64,000 nt of DNA from Diospyros lotus. Taxonomy: Eukaryota; Streptophyta; Magnoliopsida; Ericales; Ebenaceae. This document shows positions 36,001-45,792 of the stretch, in pieces (positions within the stretch are counted from its first letter, which is position 1; each line of letters opens with the position of its first letter). The position numbers and the translations under genes are program-made. Location: contig NC_068340.1 in NCBI RefSeq assembly GCF_014633365.1, positions 34,856,328 to 34,920,327 on the forward strand, read 5' to 3'. A model generated the notes under the pieces. It had not been told where the DNA came from. It ran no database searches and saw only the letters and a list, made by a program, of their open reading frames with translations.

Positions 36001-39000
36001 GAAGTCCTAGTTTTGAACAAATTTTTATTTTGTTCACTGAAAAGGGGGCACTTCATGCATATTAATCTAACTTTTGGGAGCATTCAACTAGCAAAGAGGG
36101 AACTCGCTTATATACTTCTTTAAAGGGTGTTAATCTTATATACTAAAGATTGGTAATGTACCAATATTCTGCCTATAGCATCCACTCTGAGAAGAATGGA
36201 CTCTCTGATTGTGGTATGTATGAAGCACAAAAATTGGTTTTTATCCATCCTTGACATGTGTGTTGGACAAAGATAATCATCTGAATTGTAAAGCTTGTTT
36301 TCACCCACCTTATGGCTATCTAACAGTGTTGAGTTGTTTAAAGTTTTCCTGCTTGCAACTTGGAGATTTTGATTTGTGAATGTGTGCTCTTTCACTGTTT
36401 TAAATTTATACTAACAATTGGACATAGAGATCTATTTTAACATTTTAATGATGCTTTCCGGAATTATATTTTCAACTTGTGATTTATATAATGGATGACT
36501 GACTTTTGGATCTTGTATATATTTTTCATTTTTTCCAAATTTCTTTGTCCTATCTTTATCCGTTTTACTCGCAACTTTTGCACTTAATAAAGCACCTAGT
36601 TCCAAGGTGGCTGTTTATGATTTCCACTTGACCATTGGCATATGCACGGTGTTCTGAGCTAATCTTAAGCTGGAGTCCTTTCAATTTCCAGTATTCCTTC
36701 AGAAAATGACTGCTGATGAAAATTGAGACATGATTACTAACAACTGATTTTGACAGACTTGCAGCTTCATTGACAAAGATTTCTGCTATGTCTTTAGTTG
36801 TCATTGGAAGCCAAAATTGTTATGAAATGCCATAATTGCTTACACTGTCCATACCTACCAAAATGAATTGTTATGTTAGGATTTGGTGCTAGAATCATAG
36901 AGGTTTCATTCTGAAGGGCTGTAGCAGTTGAGAAGTAAAGATGGCCTTATATTAAAAATGTGCTTATATTTCTCTGCTGGCATAAGTTGCACCCTGTGAC
37001 AAACAGGTAAGCCACCTATAAGTTCTAATCATTTAGACTTACCAGCCTCTTCTAATATGAAATGTAAAAAGCTTTGACATTTCTCTGAAGATATCTTGTC
37101 ATGTTGAACATAATGTTAGACATTGACACTTGTTGGACACTTCCAAATGCATGTGAGAAACTTGTCAAAACATTTCCCATAACTTTTCAATTCTTTTTAT
37201 TGTTGGACATTTCAGGGATGCTCATGTTCATCATAAAATCTCCATGTTCATCAATTAAAGAAATTTAATCACGGTACAAGTTTAAAAAAATAAATTAAAA
37301 ATTAATTGTGAAATGAAAAATGTAGATTTATTAGTACATTGTCACCCTTCAATTCTTAGATTCATTCAAAATGGCTATGTAGAAACAGATATATTGTTTG
37401 ATTGATTATTAGTACATTGCCAAGGCAATGCATCTGTTGCTGCTTTTTCTTTACAAGCTAAACTACGATTTATACTGTTATGGTCTTGAAATTTTTTGTT
37501 CCACAATATATTTCAACATCTCATGAACATATCCGATGCCAGAAGCCTAGCAAATATGGTCGGCACTTTTACATTGCCTGCACCATTGTCATTCCTTCTT
37601 TCTAATAGGTAGATTTTACCAATGACTGATATTGGATGTATGCAGTAGGAGTTCCTCCTTAGTATGACAATACACCAAGTACCAGAAGGATCACTTTTGA
37701 TCTCAAAGATGATCCTGAAATTTGGGTTAGGTAGCTCTGGTACTTAAACTCATAGCACATGCAAGTGTCTGAGATAAATTATCTTCTTCTGGTGTCCATT
37801 TGAGCATTTTTTTCTTCAGTAGGGTTATGGTTGCAAGTTTCCTGTAATATCAAATAAACTCTGAAAATTGGTTAGACAGAAAAACCCCCGTGAGATGGTA
37901 TTAATCGTGGATGGCCAAGCAACCGCTGCCTTAACCATATTGCAATCACAAATATCCTTTGTGAGATACATGTGCCTCATGTATTAAAGTAATTAATGCC
38001 CAAATGGACATTTAGAATACCTTTCCTTGAGGTTTTTATCTCTTTAGTGTGTCAAAAACTATCCTCAATTGTTGTAAATGATTTACTGAAGATCAAAATC
38101 AACAGGATGAAATGAAGAACAGTAAAACAAACTTTCTCAGATATATATGTGCCCAAGTGTTAAAATTGATGCTCAAATGTACATTTAGAACACTTTCAAC
38201 TTGAGGTGTTTATCTCTTACAGTGTCAAACTATCCTCAATTGTTGTAAATGCTTTAATGAAGATAAAAAATCAACAGGATGCAGTGAGGAACAGTAAAAC
38301 AAACTTTCTCAGATGCGTATAAAAGATATTATGGTTCATTTGTCAAAGCATCGGTGAGGCCAAAGGGCACCATTATTAACTTCTAAGTCTGTCTTGTGAA
38401 CTACATCTGCTGCTGAGGTATAATTTAGAGAATTCTTGGCACTCTGCAGTTCATCTTCTAACTATCACAGGAATAGGAAAATTATCCTTAATTATTAAGG
38501 GTCCTATAATCATCTTGTAGAAGATAGAATGGGAGCAAGGAAGAGAGATCGTCTAATTATAGAAGAGAACACAAAACAGCTGTTTTGAATCTGATAAGGT
38601 GGGAAGGTTAATTATACCCCTCTTGTATATTCATTTTAAGCTATTTAGAAAGTGATAAGGAGACATTTGACCCTATTTGATGAGTCATAATGATTATAAA
38701 ATTATATAAAATAAAATACAAGGAACTTAGATTCAAAACATGCCATATAAGAATCTTGTTTCTAGACCATCTAATGAACTCTTCATTGTGTGACGAAATA
38801 TGTAAAGAAGTTTCCATTGGCACCAAAGTGTGGCTGTAGGTCATTTTCTGACAGCTGTGTACTTGGACAACATGAACAGTTGGGCACCATGCTCAGTGTG
38901 TTAGGGTGTGTTTTTCTGGGTGTACTGGGTCAGTTCCTTGCACAATGCCTTGCATAATTCCTTCCTGTATCATTTCATTTGTATCTTCTTAATTTCATTT

Positions 39001-41399
39001 TCAGAAAGTGAGAGTACTGGAAAATAAGTCTCTAATAGTTGCTGACTAGGATGGGAATTAGAAAGCCAAGCCTTAGATGAAGTTGCATGATTAAACCTCC
39101 TCATATAAGATGTGCATGTGCTTCAACTGTCGAATCAAGTTACTTGCAACCAATGGCATTCCTATGAGATTGCAGATGATGTTTCTTTCCTTCTTGGTAC
39201 AACTTCATTGTGAAATGCTCTTAGTTGCATTTGACTTGTCGAACTAGAACTTGCTTATACCAGCCAGTTTGGTCAGAAACAAAGTGTGCCTTCAATGCAA
39301 CTGCTCAAATGGATGTTCCAATTTAGGACTTCTTCCTTGAATTAGGATGTTTAATGAAATTGTTTAAATAAGCTTCTAAAATAAGCTCTAGTGGGACGTG
39401 TCCACAGAAACCTACCTAAGGTAGCTATTGAAATCACTTTTGAGGAAGCCAAGACCCCTTGAAATAAGTGATGCACTGAATGCCAATGTTGTCTTCATGA
39501 ACTTGATTTTTCTTACCCATATTACCCATTTAAGCATTCTTTACATTTTTCTAGCAGCATGAATCGGAAGGTTGGTCATCTTCCTCACGTTGTAACTTTC
39601 TTCAGCCAAAGACAATAAATTGCACTGGCTATATCTCTTGGCATGACAATAACAAAAAGCACATCTTGATATACGATTATATGTTTGAACATATATATTT
39701 TTTTTTGTTTTTACACAGATCTTCATATATATTAAAAAAAATTGTGAAGATCATAGTTTATACAAGATTTACATACAGATTTATGTGTATGCAAAATCTA
39801 TGTAAGATATACTTTCCATGTATCCCTGCAGAAATAGAAGGTAGATATAGTTTAATGTATAAAACAACATATCAAGCCCTAATCACACTATGTGGAGTCG
39901 GAGATAGTTTCCAGTATGTTTTGGTCAATTGATTTGACAGTGAACATATGCAAAATGGGTTATTTGTTGGTTGCTGGTTTTCTTCTTGATACTATATTGT
40001 TGCTAGAGTTGACCACTTCATGACCAGTACTGTAAATTTTGAATTTAAGCAGAATATAAGCTTAAATAACACATGTCTGGAGAGCACTTTTACAAATTCA
40101 GTCACCAAACAAGCATACTTGTGTTTACATGACATTATGGGAAATAGACTTCGCAAACAAGCCCAAGTATACTTCATCACTGAGGAACCGTTTTGAGGAC
40201 TTGATCACAGTTTAGCCAGTTATCATCTTCTACTTCAATGAGAAATAAATTGCCATACCGGGGCTCAAAGTCTGTGATACGAATGAGGGCACTCTTAGAA
40301 TCCACCCCCCATCACCACCACACCTGTCTGAGCTGGCTTTTCAAGAAGATGGTTCTTGTTGAAGAATTCCTGAGATTGTGTATAGGGAAGCATTTGGAGA
40401 CTTTGCCACTGGATCGTCCTCTTTGCTTTGCACATGTGCCTCAGAACACATACTTCATCACAACCTGAACACAATCCCTTCTCCCATATATTTTACCAAT
40501 TTTTTTTTTTTTTGGCCTAGGAAACTTTACCTAAGTTAATGTTTTTATTCGGATATTTTTTCTTCTCTCGAATAATCCCTGAAAAGTGTCGGCACTGACC
40601 ATTTGATTTTGGCATATTCTACTAGTAAATACTACACATTAACCCCTTCATCAGCCTAGATACTCGGAAACTTAACACACTTTCTTAGATCCTCACTAGT
40701 AGATAGCCAGACAATGCGGTTGGCCTTGAGGTTTTGATCAGTTTCAACTTCATCTTTCAATAGTTTGGCTAGCTCTAGCTTCTCAGCCTCAATAGTTTAA
40801 TATCACATTAGTACTTCCTCTCTCAATTTGTTGATGTTCCTTATCACTACCCCAAACTGTACAGTCGACTCTCATTTGAAGTCCTCCCAAGAGAATTATT
40901 TAGATAATTATATGCATTACGCTCACACCAATAATTGGTTTCTCCTTCAAACTCAATAAAGCTAGGGTGAGCAAGTGTGTGCTAGTTGTTTGATGAGCTG
41001 GAGAACATTGTTTTTGAATCCTCGCTAGAGAATGAAGGAAAATTCAATTAACGTACCTGCTGGAATAATTTTGACATGTTTCCTGGTTCCACTAATGGCT
41101 GAGTCACGAGTTTATTGTTTTAGCCACATAACTGATCAAAGCCAACCAGCCAAGGGGCAGCAAATTTGTCTGCTATGAATCTCTGTCGATGTAGATGATG
41201 ATTTTTCCTACTTGTCACTGCTGGAATATATTACGTGAAATCCGGCCACACTGTTGATTTCAACATTAATTAGTTCCGTGCAAATATGTTGAATATGTTA
41301 CTGTTGGCCTAAAGTTTTGAAATGCTACACCAGATGCTGAACAAAGAACATGAAAAAGCAGAAGACTCGAAGCCAGTTGCTGTGCCTGCGGGAAGCTAA
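24011..41399 (+). CDS. RPN8: 26S proteasome non-ATPase regulatory subunit 7 (RPN8), ten exons
   Basis: Lid subunit that pairs with the deubiquitinase RPN11; cytosol and nucleus. Exons: 24011-24197, 27813-27905, 28047-28128, 30242-30338, 30510-30585, 30756-30814, 31006-31128, 35401-35458, 35573-35658, 41334-41399. All introns are GT-AG, phases join without a stop, and the product is 308 residues, the usual plant size. Start [16 protein letters not shown] matches the conserved N terminus; an in-frame ATG at 23897 would add 38 unconserved residues. The MPN domain fills roughly residues 15-150 ([36 protein letters not shown]); the metal-binding HxHP of active MPN+ enzymes is replaced by YSTGP, as expected for this inactive partner. 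The C-terminal helices include [19 protein letters not shown] and end in [13 protein letters not shown]. Introns 1 (3615 bp), 3 (2113), 7 (4272) and 9 (5675) are enlarged by transposons. Splice sites are predicted from sequence only. Confidence 0.95.
25131..26180 (-). mobile_element. LTR-retrotransposon 3' remnant (LTR about 25131-25450 plus internal fragment)
   Basis: In RPN8 intron 1, antisense. On the minus strand a polypurine tract (aagaaaagggga, about 25452-25464) is followed by TGTCATGACCCC, an LTR-like start at 25450; the LTR would end near 25131 (ccctaggttgtgac). Upstream of the tract, a degraded minus-strand frame ending [11 protein letters not shown] resembles the tail of a gypsy polyprotein. 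The left boundary and target duplication were not resolved. Confidence 0.45.
26440..27560 (+). pseudogene. LINE reverse-transcriptase relic in RPN8 intron 1
   Basis: The + strand, with several frame breaks and stops, shows landmarks of a plant non-LTR reverse transcriptase in order: NQFGFMPNR (about 26499), an LEKAYD-like segment (WKKPVT), an active-site block [12 protein letters not shown] (about 26869-26903, FADD as FVDD), IIQKDGD (about 27068), and the [18 protein letters not shown] segment (about 27320-27373). No target duplication or poly-A tail was resolved. It is non-functional. A second relic of the same family lies upstream of FAR1. Confidence 0.75.
28247..28534 (+). mobile_element. 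tRNA-derived SINE (Au-like) with duplicated head
   Basis: In RPN8 intron 3. Two tandem copies (28247-28378 and 28379 onward) share aagctt(t)ggtagt-actgtaa (A-box-like), tggaagg(t/c)catgggtttag (B-box-like) and cctcttc(a/g)tgagaaagtaag. Only the second copy continues into the tail gtgtgggagccttatgcattg and a short t-run. The order and wording resemble plant Au-type SINEs, from memory. The duplicated head is unusual. Confidence 0.6.
29278..29656 (-). mobile_element. Solo LTR (29283-29651), copia type, with 5-bp target-site duplication
   Basis: gtaat occurs at 29278-29282 and 29652-29656. The 369-bp unit between them starts TGTTGGACGAG and ends ttctttttca on the minus strand, with a minus TATA box (ctctataaaggg, 29341-29352). 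An internal word, attgcatagctgta, is repeated twice. No internal retroelement sequence remains, so it is a recombined solo LTR in RPN8 intron 3. Confidence 0.8.
31186..32077. mobile_element. MULE-like inverted-repeat element (31195-32068) in RPN8 intron 7
   Basis: Left gggacaattgcacatgg and ccctgaggtttaagataat; right (reverse complement) gggtaaattgaaataacc and cccaaggtttgacataat; similarity covers about 85 bp. Flanks taagttata (31186-31194) and taattaatg (32069-32077) agree at 6 of 9 bases, an aged duplication. The core holds a (ct)n tract and gggttcaaa/gaaccca repeats. A related left end is seen at about 63240. Confidence 0.6.
32559..32857 (-). mobile_element. tRNA-derived SINE, minus strand, in RPN8 intron 7
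   Basis: Reading leftward from 32857 the minus strand has ggtggtagcccaccacttgg (A-box-like) then aggagatcgaatcatag (B-box-like), and ends in an A run (t-run on +, about 32559-32566). Flanks aaggtgaagtt on the left and aaaggagtt on the right are compatible with an imperfect target duplication. Confidence 0.5.
36565..41000 (-). pseudogene. Decayed Ty3-gypsy retrotransposon, antisense in RPN8 intron 9
   Basis: Minus-strand pieces occur in gypsy gene order from right to left: a gag-like FEGETNYW segment (about 40940), possible protease-region debris (about 40250-40450), the end of reverse transcriptase ([15 protein letters not shown], about 37880-37940, matching the WP..LR.FLGL block), an RNase H start ([20 protein letters not shown], about 37675-37740), and an integrase core (36565-36850: [14 protein letters not shown] and [16 protein letters not shown], the latter matching HPQTDGQTEVVN). 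Frames are broken and catalytic residues lost (VSNHVS for VSDRDP). LTRs were not identified. Together with a tandem duplication at 37961-38314 this accounts for the 5.7-kb intron. Confidence 0.65.
37961..38314. repeat. Two-copy tandem duplication, about 177 bp each
   Basis: 37961-38137 and 38138-38314 share gatgctcaaatg/aatgcccaaatgg, actatcctcaattgttgtaa, atcaacaggatg and acagtaaaacaaactttctc. It lies within the decayed gypsy region of intron 9. Confidence 0.65.
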
Positions 41400-42207
41400 T
41401 TAGCATTACCTGCGAGGAGATTTGGACTTGAAGGTTCCTCTTGGAGATCACAGTTGCGGTGAATTTGGAATCTGAATCCTCCTCCTCCTCCTCCTCAACC
41501 TACTTTTGGCTTGTATTAACAGTTCACAGATCCTGAGAGACGTAGCCTCGTGAAAATCACATCTTAAAAAAATGTAATTTTGACGTAGTGTTTCCCTCCT
41601 GATTTGATATTTATTTGTGTTTCAAAAAACTCAAGTGAGGTTTCATTTTTAGGTCAAACATGAACCCACCTTTTCATTTTGAAAAACCATACCCTTATAT
41701 ATTTTTTTTCTTTTATACTATCAACTTAATGTGAGCAAAATTTCAATTAACCAAAATAATCGAACTGAATTAGTTAAAATTGGTGGTTTGGTTTGGTTTA
41801 ATTTGTAGATTGGTTTGGTTTGATTTTTAAATTTGAATTTTTTTTTGTTATTTTGGTTTGGTTATGTTTTTTTTATTAAAAAATTAAATCAAATTGTACC
41901 AATGAAAATGTTATTTTTATTTGAGAAATCTTTTAATCGGATAATATTATTTTTATTAGGATAATAAATTTTATTAATTGGATTTGTTAATTGAATAATA
42001 TTTTTATATTAAAATTTACTCATAAAGATTAATTAAGTAAATTTTATTTTTAATTAAATAATAGTTTTTTATTTGTGTAATTTTTTTAAAAAAAATTGTC
42101 AATTTTTCTTTTTATATTTATTTGATCTTTATATTTGTTTGTCAATTTGATTTAATTTTTTTTTATATAAGTTTAATTATTTTAATTTAATCATTTTTAT
42201 TGGTTAT
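41400..42207. other. RPN8 3' region and AT-rich DNA, no gene seen
   Basis: A (cct)n run lies at 41479-41496. From about 41750 the sequence is full of ttggtttggttt words, common at plant hAT-element ends, but no bounded element could be defined. Confidence 0.4.
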
Positions 42208-43759
42208 GATAGAATTAGGGATGGCAATTACAACGGAAACCATAGGGAACCGAATCGGTCAACGAGGTTAAAAATCATTTGACTGGGTAATGGTTTGGTT
42301 TGAGAAAAAATCGAACACTATTTCAATGGGTATAGTTTGGTTATGGTTTTCACTAAAATCAAATCAAAACTCAAATCAAAATCGAACCGTTGTGTGGATA
42401 ACCGAATCAAACCAAACCAAATCGAACTGAATATATAAATATATATAATATATATTATATATTAGAGGGGCGGCTGTGAAACCCAGCCCCAAACCCACCC
42501 CAGCCGAGCCCACTTGCAAACCCTTCTCTTTTCCTTCCTCTCTCGATCTCGCTCTCGCTCTCTTTCACCCTCGCTGCCTCTCGTTCCCTACCTCCTCTCT
42601 CTTGCTCGTCCGCTCGTACTTGCCCTTGTTCTCTACCTTTCTCTTGCAGTCTTACTCTCGCTTGTCTTCACTAGCTCTCGCTAGGGTCCGGCCCTTCTTG
42701 CTCGCCCTCGCTCTCTGCCTCTATTGCTCTCGCTCGCCCTCGCTCTCGGCCCCTCTCGCTCGCGCTCGCTCTTTGCCTCTCTCTTGCTCTTGCTCCGTCC
42801 TCTCCTGCAAACAGCAACAAACCATTCTCCCTCTCCCCTTCTCTCTCGATCCGTTCTGTTGCTCACCCTCGCTCTTGCTCGCTACCTATTTCGCCCTTCC
42901 TCGCCCTATCTATAATACAAATACAGTTTTGAGAGTAATAATCAAAACACAAGAAGCGTCGATCAGGTGAGTCAGAAGTCGTGAACCTTCATTTTTTGAG
43001 CATCATGCTTGAATTGCCTTATGCAATTTATCTCTATACGTTGAAAGCAATGTCTTCCCCTCTCTCTCTCTCTTGGCAACTCACAAATTAGGGTTTCTGA
43101 CTTGATTTATTATTTTGGTCTGATTGATGCCCAAATGTCTAAATCTAAATCTAACTTTCATTCTATATTTTTATGTAAATCTGTAATGTTTAAGAATGTG
43201 TTTGTGTTTGTTATTTCTTTATTTACTCCTCTGTTTTGGTTCTTTTTCCCCTTATTACAATGAATTAGAAGGATGAACTTTTTGTTTCCTTCCTCCGCGC
43301 TTGCATCGATTTTTTTGATCAAATATTAATATATATTGTGGGTGTGTTTGTGTTTGTCACTTAAATATATAAATAAATTAAATTATTACAATTTAGGAGG
43401 CACTATCAATTTGAAGCCAAAAGCATGGGATTAATGTTAGGATTTTTATCTAATAGTTAGATATATGTTTGCATAATGTTATTATTAGTTGGCACAACTG
43501 TGAAAGGCATAATGTAGTGCATGCAGATCAACAAGTTTTTATGAATGCTATTTGCAAGAGTTTGTCTTTATTTGTTGGTATGGATTAAACTAAAAAAATC
43601 ATGGTTAAAATCGAAACTGAATGGTTTGATTATGATTTTTAATTTTTAAAATCAATTGGTTAATGGTTTGATTTTGGTTTTAGTATTTTAAGTTTGGTTT
43701 GATTATGATTTTAGCAGAAATTGAAATCAAATCAAACTATTGCCAACCCTAGATAAAAC
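42208..43759. mobile_element. Non-autonomous hAT-like element (42216-43751) carrying a leader-like core
   Basis: Termini are inverted: tagggatggcaat on the left, tagggttggcaat (reverse complement) on the right, close to the Ac/hAT terminal pattern. Flanking 8-mers gatagaat and gataaaac agree at 6 of 8. Subterminal DNA is rich in aaccgaatc/ggtttgatt words on both sides. The core at 42476-42966 is C/T-rich (ctcgctctcgctctct) and ends CGATCAG|GTGAGT, a near-perfect plant 5' splice site at 42966/42967, so it may be a captured first exon plus intron start. No transposase frame. Confidence 0.6.
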
Positions 43760-44424
43760 CAGGTGAATGCTTACCCCCAAACAGTGAGGTTCACTTAATG
43801 AGGCTTTTGCCTTTTAGTACGAGTTCTTAGTTTTTATTTTTATTATTTTAAAATAGAAATAATTTTAGTTATTAGTTTTTAATTTTAGTATTTTAAAATG
43901 GATATATGAAATGATGCTTTATTGCATTCATTTAAAATGGTTTTAAACATTTTTAGAGGATAGAATGACAAAAAAAATAAAAATAAAAATTAATTGCATT
44001 TTAGATCGTTTATGGATGTCATTTGAGACTTCTTGTGATTTAGAAATAATTTTAAAGATGTTTGTAGTTTATTTTTATTGCTTAGATTTTCATTTTGTTT
44101 AGTTAATTAAATTTTAATTAATTAAAATTAAATTAAATTAGGATAATTAACATAAGTTAAAGTTAAAATTAATCAAAATATAAAATAGAAATAGAATAAT
44201 TGAAAAAAAAAAATTGGGACAGTGACTTGCCAAATAGCGTCTCTTATCTTCTCTCTTTCTCTCTCATTTTTCTCTCACGTCGAATGTCGTTGGCTGCAAT
44301 GGTCCTTTCTAGCGATGGATGTCTTTCAATGGAATCCACTATCGTCTGCAATGGCGATGGAGACAAATTTGTCTATAATGGTCATAATAAAAGTTAAAAA
44401 AAAAAGGTTTGTGTTATTTAAAAA

Positions 44425-44606
44425 AAAAAAATACTATCGATACATCATTGTGTACACCTTGCGCTATGCAATGATGTTAAAATGTCTAAAATATCTTTCA
44501 CTAAAGGTGATGAGGCATAGTGATACGTAAGAGATATTTTTGTCATTTACATGCATTATGTAGCATAATGTATACATAAATGATGTAGTAATAATATGAT
44601 TCTTTT
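44425..44606. mobile_element. MITE-like element related to the 17627-17829 copy
   Basis: Shares atgatgttaaaat-tctaaaatat, gtgatgagg and agagatatttttgtcattta with the 17.6-kb MITE in reverse orientation. Inverted ends are suggested by tacatcattgtgtacacc / tacatcatttatgtatac. Outer boundaries and target duplication are unresolved. Confidence 0.4.
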
Positions 44607-44825
44607 GAGAAACACACGGACACCCGATGAAATATAGACAAATTTCAAGAGTCCTATATCAAATTTATCTAAATTGCAAATAAGAGCCGTGAATAAGGTC
44701 TAGCAAAGTTTTTAAAAAAATACTCTAAAACCTTTTGGAAATAACAAAAATTGTCCTTCACTAGCCTAACGTTATGTGGGAACGTGAAATATCAAATTTG
44801 TCCTTGTTTTTTATAAAGGAGTTTC

Positions 44826-45336
44826 TAAGGCTGCGTTCTCTTTACTTTTTAATTTTCAGTTTTGAGTTTTGAATTCATTTTCAATTTTCTATTTTGGTAG
44901 TCTGTTTTTAGAAAATTGAAAATGCGTTCTCTTTGTCATTTTGAAAAATTATTTCTCAAAATAGAAAATTAGAAAACATGATCTCTTTGAAATTTTAAAA
45001 ATAATTTTTTAATGATCTTTTATTCAATAAATTTGATTTTTCAGTAAATTAGAAATATTCAATGTTAATATATTATTAAAAATATATATACATTTTAAAG
45101 TTAATGAATTTTGTAATATTTTTTTCTATTATAATAATAAAATATGAATAAATAAATGTATTTTGAGTTTTGAGTTTTGAGTTTGTTTTGAATGAAAACA
45201 CGTTTTGAGTTTTCTTTATAATTTTTTTTTATTTTTAAAAATATATTTTTCAAAACAACAAAGAGAACGCGTTTTCATTATTTCAGAAAATTAAAAACTA
45301 AAATAACTTGAAAACAACAAAGAGAACGCAACCTAA
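44826..45336. mobile_element. PIF/Harbinger (Tourist-like) MITE (44829-45333) with TAA target-site duplication
   Basis: TAA at 44826-44828 and 45334-45336 flank a 505-bp element with inverted ends ggctgcgttctcttt and ggttgcgttctcttt. The word gcgttctctttg recurs subterminally on both sides (about 44925 and 45260). The TWA duplication and length fit Tourist-type MITEs. Confidence 0.7.
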
Positions 45337-45792
45337 TATTTTGAATATTTTGAAAATAACAAAAGTTGCTTTTCCTATATACATCAAAGCATGAAATGAC
45401 AAATTTACTTTTATATTTTTAAAAAGAAATTTATGATATTTTGGATATTGTTCATAACTGATAAAAAAAAATTGAGGTAATTAGATCCCTTATCTTTTCA
45501 TCCATTAACTAATAGTGATTTAGATATTAATCTACGCAATAATTAATTTGATTCTTTACCGTTTAAGTTTTTAAGTACGTTATTTTATTCCACTAATTCA
45601 TGGCATCTCTAAATACCAATCGTAGACGATTAAAGTTTATATCAGCAAGCAACTTTCTTATTTTATTAATTGAGACTCAATTTTGATCATTGTTTAGGGT
45701 CGTTCAAAGCACGTCAAATTTTGTTTTTGTCGTCATTTATTTAAGGGTAGAACGGATATTTCAAGTTCACGAAAATATTTGGGAAAATGTAT

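Noticed and set aside
36565..36804. 79-codon minus frame as a small gene
   Set aside because: It is the integrase core of a decayed gypsy element with lost catalytic residues.
42476..42970. 164-codon + frame in the hAT-like element
   Set aside because: Leu/Ser-rich reading of C/T-rich DNA; better explained as leader-like cargo ending at a splice donor.
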